From Candidatus Omnitrophota bacterium (GTDB taxonomy: Bacteria > Omnitrophota > Gorgyraeia > Gygaellales > Profunditerraquicolaceae): a DNA stretch of 5,410 bases. The stretch spans positions 1-5,410 of the forward strand of contig JAHKBC010000318.1 in NCBI GenBank assembly GCA_018825725.1, read 5' to 3'. The notes below the pieces were generated by a model. That model saw nothing but the letters and a program-made list of their open reading frames with translations, searched no databases and was not told where the DNA came from. Made by a program: the position numbers and the translations under genes. The first letter of the stretch is position 1. The number at the start of each line of letters is the position of its first letter. Positions 1 through 5,410 of this stretch are shown here, one piece after another.

Positions 1-1
1 T

Positions 2-691
2 GGTTTGGATATGGAGGTATCGCGAAAACTGGAAACCCTGTTTAAAAAAAAGAGTATCAAGGTTATCACCCAAGCGCAAATTCAATCCCTGGACACCTCC
101 GGTTATGAACTAATACTTATTTGCGCCGGTAGAAGCGTAGTAACTCAAGGGCTTGGGCTGGAAAAAATAGGAATCCAGCTACAGGCAGATAATATTCATA
201 TTGACCAGTTCTCCAAAACTAACCTGGCTAATATTTATGCAGCTGGCGACTGCACTGCAAAATTGATGCTGGCGCATTTCGCCAGCTTCCAAGGAAGGCT
301 GGCCGTAGAAAATATAGTCCAACCTAACAGCCAAAAACTTATTGCTAACAGCAACATCCCATGCGCTATTTTTACTGACCCGGAAATTGCCAGCGTTGGA
401 ATTACTGAAGATGAAGCCAGAAAAGAGGATTTAAAAATCGAGGTAAGGCGATTAGATTTCCTGTCTTCAGGCATGGCGCGTATTCTAGGCAAAACAGACG
501 GTTTTATGAAACTTGTAATTGATTCTGGTAGCCTAAAGATATTAGGTGTATCTATAATCGGGCCGCAAGCATCAGAAATTATAGGATTCTTCACTCTGGC
601 TATAAACAATGGCCTATCCATCGCGCAGTTAAAAAGGGCAATTTTACCTCATCCAAGCATATCTGAATCTATCGCTGATATTCTAAAATAA
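2..691 (+). CDS. lpdA: Dihydrolipoamide dehydrogenase (E3), C-terminal part, 5' end cut by the window
   Basis: This is the distal part of a pyridine nucleotide-disulfide oxidoreductase. The reading frame is open to the window edge, so the true start lies upstream and the TTG at 5 is not a start. Residues are counted from that TTG codon. CAGRSV (40-45) matches the end of the NAD domain. IYAAGD (77-82) is the FAD-contacting motif. The dimerisation domain starts near PCAIFTDPEIASVGIT (119-134) and ends in HPSISE (216-221), which supplies the His-Glu active-site pair (H216, E221) typical of Lpd. The redox CxxxxC motif would lie upstream and cannot be checked. Lpd reoxidises lipoyl groups of 2-oxoacid dehydrogenase or glycine cleavage complexes using NAD+. 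Only about 27 residues separate the first conserved helix from CAGR, about 20 fewer than in typical Lpd, so a beta hairpin may be missing. A related reductase (mercuric or glutathione reductase type) is possible, but the C-terminal motif favours Lpd. Confidence 0.85.
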   Translation, partial: GLDMEVSRKLETLFKKKSIKVITQAQIQSLDTSGYELILICAGRSVVTQGLGLEKIGIQLQADNIHIDQFSKTNLANIYAAGDCTAKLMLAHFASFQGRLAVENIVQPNSQKLIANSNIPCAIFTDPEIASVGITEDEARKEDLKIEVRRLDFLSSGMARILGKTDGFMKLVIDSGSLKILGVSIIGPQASEIIGFFTLAINNGLSIAQLKRAILPHPSISESIADILK

Positions 692-709
692 TATTATATA
701 AAAAAATAC

Positions 710-737
710 TTGACAAGAGGATAAAAACAGTTACAAT
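710..737 (+). promoter_or_regulatory. Sigma70-type promoter of groESL
   Basis: A perfect -35 box TTGACA (710-715) is followed after 16 nt by TACAAT (732-737), one mismatch from TATAAT. Transcription should start around 743-746, inside the CIRCE operator, giving a leader of about 45 nt before groES. The -35 box lies only 18 bp past the lpd stop codon. No terminator hairpin is visible between them, so read-through from lpd could also reach groESL. Confidence 0.85.
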
Positions 738-763
738 TAGCACTCGGGTGTTTAGAGTGCTAA
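737..763 (+). promoter_or_regulatory. CIRCE operator (HrcA binding site)
   Basis: TTAGCACTC (737-745) and GAGTGCTAA (755-763) form a perfect 9-bp inverted repeat around a 9-nt spacer (746-754). This is the exact consensus of the CIRCE element. HrcA, a repressor whose activity depends on GroEL, binds it in many bacteria. The left arm shares its first base with the -10 box and the element covers the expected transcription start, so bound HrcA should block RNA polymerase directly. The transcript would carry all or most of the hairpin in its leader. hrcA is not in the window. Confidence 0.97.
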
Positions 764-774
764 AATAAACCAAC

Positions 775-782
775 AGAGGAGG
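775..782 (+). promoter_or_regulatory. Ribosome binding site of groES
   Basis: AGAGGAGG is a near-perfect anti-Shine-Dalgarno match, 7 nt before the ATG at 790. It fixes the groES start. It lies 11 nt beyond the CIRCE right arm, so the leader hairpin would not cover it. Confidence 0.85.
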
Positions 783-789
783 CCGAAAC

Positions 790-1080
790 ATGAAGTTACA
801 GCCATTAGGTGACCGTATTGTGGTAAAGCCTTTAGAAGCTGAAGATAAGACTAAAGGCGGCATAGTACTACCTGATACAGCCAAGGAGAAACCTCAGCAA
901 GGAGAAGTCATAGCTGTAGGTAAAGGCAAAGTCCTGGATTCCGGAACTGTGCAGGCTTTAGAGGTAAAAGTGGGAGATAAGGTATTGTATGGTAAATATA
1001 CCGGAAACGAATTCACCAGCAAAGAAGGCGATGAACTCTTAATTATCCGTGAAGATGACATCTTAGCGATTATTAAATAA
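790..1080 (+). CDS. groES: Co-chaperonin GroES (Hsp10/Cpn10)
   Basis: At 96 residues this has the usual GroES length. It forms a heptameric lid that caps the GroEL ring in an ATP-dependent manner, closing the folding chamber in the cytoplasm. The N-terminal [12 protein letters not shown] (3-14) is the family hallmark. The mobile loop (about 17-34) contains GGIVLP (23-28), with the I-V-L tripeptide (25-27) that docks on the GroEL apical domain. [14 protein letters not shown] (59-72) and the C-terminal [15 protein letters not shown] (81-95) are the conserved beta-barrel strands. The start is set by a strong Shine-Dalgarno 7 nt upstream. It is the first gene of the CIRCE-controlled operon, and groEL follows after 12 bp. 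All expected parts are present. Confidence 0.98.
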   Translation: MKLQPLGDRIVVKPLEAEDKTKGGIVLPDTAKEKPQQGEVIAVGKGKVLDSGTVQALEVKVGDKVLYGKYTGNEFTSKEGDELLIIREDDILAIIK

Positions 1081-1092
1081 AAGGAGGAGTTA

Positions 1093-2733
<1,641 letters not shown>

Positions 2734-2768
2734 TTAGCGCGCAGTACGTAGCAATTAGCACATAGTTA
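2734..2768. repeat. Five in-phase degenerate heptamers after groEL
   Basis: Directly after the groEL stop codon the sequence reads as five consecutive 7-mers: TTAGCGC, GCAGTAC, GTAGCAA, TTAGCAC and ATAGTTA. All share A at position 3, G at position 4 and a pyrimidine at position 5, giving a rough consensus NTAGYAC. The array ends 4 bp before the terminator stem. Its function is unknown. It may be an eroded tandem repeat or a fragment of a dispersed intergenic repeat family. The period is read directly from the bases, but the units are degenerate and chance cannot be excluded. Confidence 0.5.
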
Positions 2769-2772
2769 TAAA

Positions 2773-2818
2773 AAAATACAAAAGGGCGAAGCAAAAAAGT
2801 TTCGCCCTTTTGTATTTT
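2773..2818 (+). terminator. Intrinsic terminator of groESL
   Basis: Two perfectly complementary 18-nt arms (2773-2790 and 2801-2818) enclose a 10-nt loop, which can be tightened by a G-U and a C-G pair to an AAAAAA loop. The core stem is GGGCGAA/TTCGCCC (2784-2790 with 2801-2807), followed by the T-rich tract 2808-2818. The matching A-rich tract upstream means it could also terminate minus-strand transcription. It separates the chaperonin operon from the next promoter, which begins 14 bp downstream. Confidence 0.93.
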
Positions 2819-2830
2819 GAAAGCGCTTTC
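2819..2830. promoter_or_regulatory. Operator-like palindrome before the cvpA promoter
   Basis: GAAAGCGCTTTC is a perfect 12-bp palindrome with a central CG-rich core. It lies between the terminator (ends 2818) and the -35 box (starts 2832). With flanking bases it reads TGAAAGCGCTTTCC (2818-2831 after its first T), matching 13 of 14 positions of the Bacillus catabolite-response consensus TGWAARCGYTWNCW. LacI-family operators share this architecture. No regulator gene is visible, and a 12-bp palindrome is expected about once by chance in this length. The call rests on its position and form. Confidence 0.4.
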
Positions 2831-2831
2831 C

Positions 2832-2860
2832 TTGACATAACTCCTTTTATATGTTATACT
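2832..2860 (+). promoter_or_regulatory. Strong extended -10 promoter of the cvpA-nif3-dnaG operon
   Basis: A perfect TTGACA (2832-2837), a 17-nt spacer and TATACT (2855-2860) are preceded by the extended -10 dinucleotide TG (2852-2853). This is close to the ideal vegetative sigma promoter. Transcription should start near 2867, leaving a leader of about 40 nt, A/T-rich, before cvpA. Two overlapping TATAAT matches at 2877-2887 have no -35 partner and are less likely to be used. Confidence 0.85.
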
Positions 2861-2906
2861 CTTAAAAATTCATTTCTATAATATAATAAGAAAAAAATCA
2901 TAACTT

Positions 2907-3485
2907 ATGGTCTTAGAAGCTGTTAAGAACTTTAATTGGGTAGATATTATTATCACCCTATTAATGGTCAGGGTATTTTATATATCTATTAGATGCGGCT
3001 TTATTCCGGAGTTGTTTAAGATTTGCGGAACAATACTATCCATATATGTATCTTTACACAATTATTTAAATCTTTCCGAGTTTATTCATAGTAGTGTTTC
3101 CTCTAACAGCATCCCTGTAGAGGTTATAGATTTATTCAGTTTCCTGTGCTTGACCGGAATAAGCTACCTAATTTTTATACTTCTCCGCGAAGGTTTCGCC
3201 TACATCATCAGAATGGAGGCTGTGCCTAAGCTAAATAGATACGGTGGTTTAATGATCGGCGTAGCCAGGGCTATATTCCTCTCGGGTCTAGTAATATATA
3301 TTTTAGCCATATCAACGGTATCCTACTTACAAAATAGCGTATATCAATCCTATCTGGGTTCAGCGCTTATAAAAATTGCGCCTTTTACTTATGAATCTTT
3401 ATGGAACGGCCTGGGGTCAAAATTCTTCACTAATGAAAAATTCAATGATTCTACAATAAAAATTAGAGATAATTTTAAACAATAA
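2907..3485 (+). CDS. cvpA: CvpA-family integral membrane protein
   Basis: A 192-residue protein with four hydrophobic segments, at about 11-29, 32-50, 74-94 and 115-137, and a polar C-terminal tail (about 160-192). This is the layout of the CvpA (colicin V production) inner-membrane family. The family-like start is NWVDIIITLLMVRVFYISIRCGF (10-32), where an acidic residue enters helix 1 and a short basic turn leads into helix 2. RYGGLMIGVARAIFLSGLV (111-129) matches the conserved Gly-rich segment before the last helix. CvpA is linked to colicin V export and envelope robustness, but its molecular activity is unresolved. The ATG at 2907 follows an in-frame stop at 2901-2903, so it is the earliest possible start. 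No Shine-Dalgarno is evident in the A-rich leader. It is the first gene behind a strong promoter, and nif3 begins 5 bp after its stop. Family assignment rests on topology and motif style rather than strong identity. Confidence 0.75.
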   Translation: MVLEAVKNFNWVDIIITLLMVRVFYISIRCGFIPELFKICGTILSIYVSLHNYLNLSEFIHSSVSSNSIPVEVIDLFSFLCLTGISYLIFILLREGFAYIIRMEAVPKLNRYGGLMIGVARAIFLSGLVIYILAISTVSYLQNSVYQSYLGSALIKIAPFTYESLWNGLGSKFFTNEKFNDSTIKIRDNFKQ

Positions 3486-3490
3486 TACCC

Positions 3491-4372
3491 ATGCAATTAT
3501 TACAAATATACCAGCATATCGTCAAGTTTGGAATTGCCAGCGATCCCCGGAAGGGCAAAAGTAAGATTAAAGGTTACGCAGATACAGCAGTTCTTTATGG
3601 AGCTGCGCATACGGAAGTTAAAAAAATATTAGTGGGTATCGATATTGAAATAGGAGAGATACTCCTGGCTGAGCGCATTAAAGCAAGCGATGGGTTGGAT
3701 TTAGTTATAGCCCATCATCCCGAAGGAGGCGCCTTAGCTATTTTTTATGAAGTCATGCGTCTGCAGATCGACCTCTTGAAAGACGCAGGTATAAAAGAGG
3801 AGGTAGCCAGACAATTCTTGGAGGAGAGGTTGGATGAAGTACGTAGAAGATTACTCCCAGCCAACCATATGCGCACGGTAGATGCCGCGCGTCTATTAGA
3901 TATACCTTTGATGTGCGTACATACTCCTGCGGATAACCATGTATCAGCTTATATCGATAATCTTTTTAAGCTAAAACACCCTAAGAAAGTTAAAGACATC
4001 CTGTATTTATTAAAAGCGATATCCGAATACCAAATATCGGCAAAAGAATCCCATGTCGAACCAAGGCTTTTGTTGGGTAACGAAAACAGGAATACGGGAA
4101 AAATATTTATTGAAATGACCGGTGGCACAGAAGGGCATAAGGAAGTTTATGAAAAACTTTACAAAAAAGGAATCCGAACTCTGGTATGCATGCATATGAG
4201 CGAAGAACATTTTAAAAAAGTAAGAGATATTGGAATGAACGTAATTATTGCCGGCCACATCTCAAGCGACAATTTAGGCCTTAACCTTATCCTGGATAAG
4301 TTAGAAGCCGCTTCCGGAAGCGAATTCTTGACGCTTACCTGCTCTGGTTTCCGCAGAATTAGAAGGAATTAA
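3491..4372 (+). CDS. NIF3-family (DUF34, GTP cyclohydrolase I type 2-like) metalloprotein
   Basis: A 293-residue protein of the NIF3/YbgI/YqfO superfamily, annotated variously as NGG1p-interacting factor 3 or GTP cyclohydrolase I type 2 homologue. The biochemical role is unsettled. Family-type motifs are LVIAHHPEGGALA (71-83), with the paired His (H75, H76) of the dinuclear metal site, NHMRTVDAARLLDIPLMCVHTPADN (125-149) with H144 and D148, and CMHMSEEH (233-240) and IIAGHISSDNLGLNL (252-266), which bring further His and Glu ligands. It is longer than E. coli YbgI (about 247) and shorter than Bacillus YqfO (about 370), and belongs to a subfamily with MTGGTEG (209-215). Relative to the homologues I remember, the stretch between DPR (18-20) and YADTAVLYG (29-37) seems shortened. 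No signal peptide or membrane segment is seen, so it should be cytoplasmic. The ATG has no Shine-Dalgarno and lies 5 bp after the cvpA stop, suggesting coupled translation. An in-frame stop at 3476-3478 rules out a long upstream extension. Confidence 0.85.
   Translation: MQLLQIYQHIVKFGIASDPRKGKSKIKGYADTAVLYGAAHTEVKKILVGIDIEIGEILLAERIKASDGLDLVIAHHPEGGALAIFYEVMRLQIDLLKDAGIKEEVARQFLEERLDEVRRRLLPANHMRTVDAARLLDIPLMCVHTPADNHVSAYIDNLFKLKHPKKVKDILYLLKAISEYQISAKESHVEPRLLLGNENRNTGKIFIEMTGGTEGHKEVYEKLYKKGIRTLVCMHMSEEHFKKVRDIGMNVIIAGHISSDNLGLNLILDKLEAASGSEFLTLTCSGFRRIRRN
4361..4367 (+). promoter_or_regulatory. Ribosome binding site of dnaG
   Basis: AGAAGGA lies within the last codons of the nif3 gene, 7 nt before the ATG at 4375. 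It fixes the primase start. The next in-frame Met (residue 54) lies inside the zinc-binding domain and is too late. Confidence 0.75.
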
Positions 4373-4374
4373 AT

Positions 4375-5410
4375 ATGAGTCAGGAAACATCACATCATAT
4401 TGAAGAAAACACATTAGACGGTATATTAAACGCAACAGATATTGTGGAATTAATATCCGGCTATATCCCACTAAAGCGCGCGGGAAGGAATTTCCGGGCT
4501 AACTGCCCTTTTCACCATGAGAAAACACCTTCTTTTATGGTTTCACAAGACAAACAGATATATCATTGCTTTGGTTGCGGGACTGGCGGAAACGCCTTCA
4601 ATTTTCTCATGCAATATGAAAAGATGGAATTCCTGGAAGCGGTAAATACCTTAGCGCAAAAAGCCTGTATCGTTATTCCCCGAAAAGATACTGCGCGCGC
4701 TGACGGCCTACACGCAACTTTATATAAAATTAACGAATTAGCTGCTGAATTTTATGCAAATAATCTGCAATCACCTAGTGGCAGCTATGCCAAAAACTAT
4801 CTTTTAAATCGCGGGCTAACGGATGAGACTATTAAATTATTTAAATTGGGAATTGCTTCTGACAGATGGAACGACCTTATTAATAATCTAAGGGCAAAAA
4901 ATATCAGCCTTGGTTTATTGGAAAAAGCTGGCCTAATATTAAGTAAAGAAAAAGGGGGCTATTACGACAGATTCCGCAAACGAGTTATATTTCCGGTATG
5001 GGATGTAAAATCTCGGGCTGTTGCTTTCGGCGCCAGGGTAACCGACGATACCCTACCAAAATATATTAACTCACCGGAAACACCCATTTATATAAAGGGC
5101 AAAAACCTTTATGGCTTAAATTTCTCTAAAAATGAAATTCGCGATAAAGACTGCGCAATTATAGTAGAAGGCTACCTGGATTTTATCATACCTTATCAAC
5201 ATGGCCTTTGTAATATTGTTGCCTCCCTAGGCACGGCATTAACCTCTGACCAGATAAGGCTGATTAAACGCTACACAAATAATATTATAATGCTTTACGA
5301 CGGAGATACTGCCGGGCAAATGGCCACGCTGCGAACCTGGGATATTTTCTTTGAAGAAGGCATGAATGTAAGAGTAGCGAGCTTGCCGGAACAGCTAGAC
5401 CCGGATAACA
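4375..5410 (+). CDS. dnaG: DNA primase DnaG, N-terminal 345 residues, 3' end cut by the window
   Basis: DnaG makes RNA primers for Okazaki fragments and leading-strand initiation at the replication fork, working with the replicative helicase. The frame is open from the ATG at 4375 to the window end. The N-terminal CHC2 zinc-binding domain (about 15-100) has C44 and H47 in CPFH plus C65 and C68 in YHCFGCGTGG. The RNA polymerase core follows, with the basic DRFRKRVIFPVWD (198-210) and PKYINSPETPIYIKGKNLYGL (228-248). The TOPRIM fold has the catalytic E265 in VEGYLD and D309/D311 in LYDGDTAG, the same residue numbers that I recall for E. coli DnaG. The helicase-binding C-terminal domain is outside the window. 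The first 14 residues are polar and replace the usual IPEEFIDEI-like opening. FGAR (218-221) stands where FGGR is usual. The gene starts 2 bp after the nif3 stop. All catalytic and zinc residues are intact. Confidence 0.97.
   Translation, partial: MSQETSHHIEENTLDGILNATDIVELISGYIPLKRAGRNFRANCPFHHEKTPSFMVSQDKQIYHCFGCGTGGNAFNFLMQYEKMEFLEAVNTLAQKACIVIPRKDTARADGLHATLYKINELAAEFYANNLQSPSGSYAKNYLLNRGLTDETIKLFKLGIASDRWNDLINNLRAKNISLGLLEKAGLILSKEKGGYYDRFRKRVIFPVWDVKSRAVAFGARVTDDTLPKYINSPETPIYIKGKNLYGLNFSKNEIRDKDCAIIVEGYLDFIIPYQHGLCNIVASLGTALTSDQIRLIKRYTNNIIMLYDGDTAGQMATLRTWDIFFEEGMNVRVASLPEQLDPDN

Noticed and set aside
5..13. TTG at 5 or ATG at 11 as the true start of the flavoprotein gene
   Set aside because: The frame is open to the window edge, there is no ribosome binding site, and the protein would lack the FAD-binding and redox-disulfide regions. 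The gene is cut by the window.
242..303. Alternative hairpins in lpd: GCTGGCG (268-274) pairs with CGCCAGC (280-286), which could instead pair with GGCTGGC (297-303)
   Set aside because: The bases encode conserved Lpd residues around the FAD motif and Ala/Gly codons, so the complementarity is probably a codon coincidence. It is far from any start or stop.
2877..2887. Two overlapping TATAAT boxes close to the cvpA start
   Set aside because: Neither has a -35 box or extended -10 at the right distance, and the A/T-rich leader makes such matches likely. The promoter at 2832-2860 is much better.
2734..2906. A small gene or non-coding RNA gene in the groEL-cvpA gap
   Set aside because: The gap is filled by the heptamers, terminator, palindrome, promoter and a short A/T-rich leader. 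No start codon with a ribosome binding site and no RNA-gene fold was seen.
4309..4322. A perfect 14-bp palindrome (CGCTTCCGGAAGCG) near the end of the nif3 gene, about 50 bp before dnaG
   Set aside because: It lies inside codons for Ala-Ser-Gly-Ser, has no loop or T-tract to make it a terminator, and roughly 0.3 such palindromes are expected by chance in this length.

Overview
The window looks like an ordinary bacterial chromosome segment. Every gene lies on the + strand and is packed tightly, with moderate to low G+C. It holds six genes: the 3' end of a dihydrolipoamide dehydrogenase gene, groES, groEL, a cvpA-family membrane protein gene, a NIF3-family gene, and the 5' part of dnaG. The GroEL N-terminus, the DnaG zinc-finger region and the long NIF3 type recall deep-branching Gram-negative lineages, and I lean towards Omnitrophota or a related PVC-type group. 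That placement comes from memory of protein style, not from a search, and is tentative.

Layout. Positions 2-691 are the C-terminal half of a flavoprotein disulfide reductase, most likely Lpd. Positions 692-789 form a compact regulatory region: a sigma70-type promoter (TTGACA, 16 nt, TACAAT), a perfect CIRCE operator (737-763) overlapping its -10 box, and a strong Shine-Dalgarno. groES (790-1080) and groEL (1093-2733) follow as a bicistronic chaperonin operon, presumably repressed by HrcA and derepressed by heat or misfolded protein. Positions 2734-2906 are intergenic. They carry five degenerate heptamers in phase, a strong intrinsic terminator (2773-2818), a 12-bp perfect palindrome resembling LacI/CcpA-family operators (2819-2830), and a near-consensus extended -10 promoter (2832-2860). 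This promoter starts a second operon: cvpA (2907-3485), nif3 (3491-4372) and dnaG (4375 to the window end), with gaps of 5 and 2 bp.

How the genes work together. GroES and GroEL form the folding chamber. The second operon places the replicative primase behind a CvpA-like membrane protein and a NIF3-family metalloprotein. rpoD often follows dnaG in bacteria and may lie just past the window, but it is not visible here. No tRNA, rRNA, CRISPR array, insertion sequence or phage gene was seen. No clearly novel system is present. The items most worth a second look are the heptamer array behind groEL, the operator-like palindrome before the cvpA-nif3-dnaG promoter, and the linkage of nif3 to dnaG.
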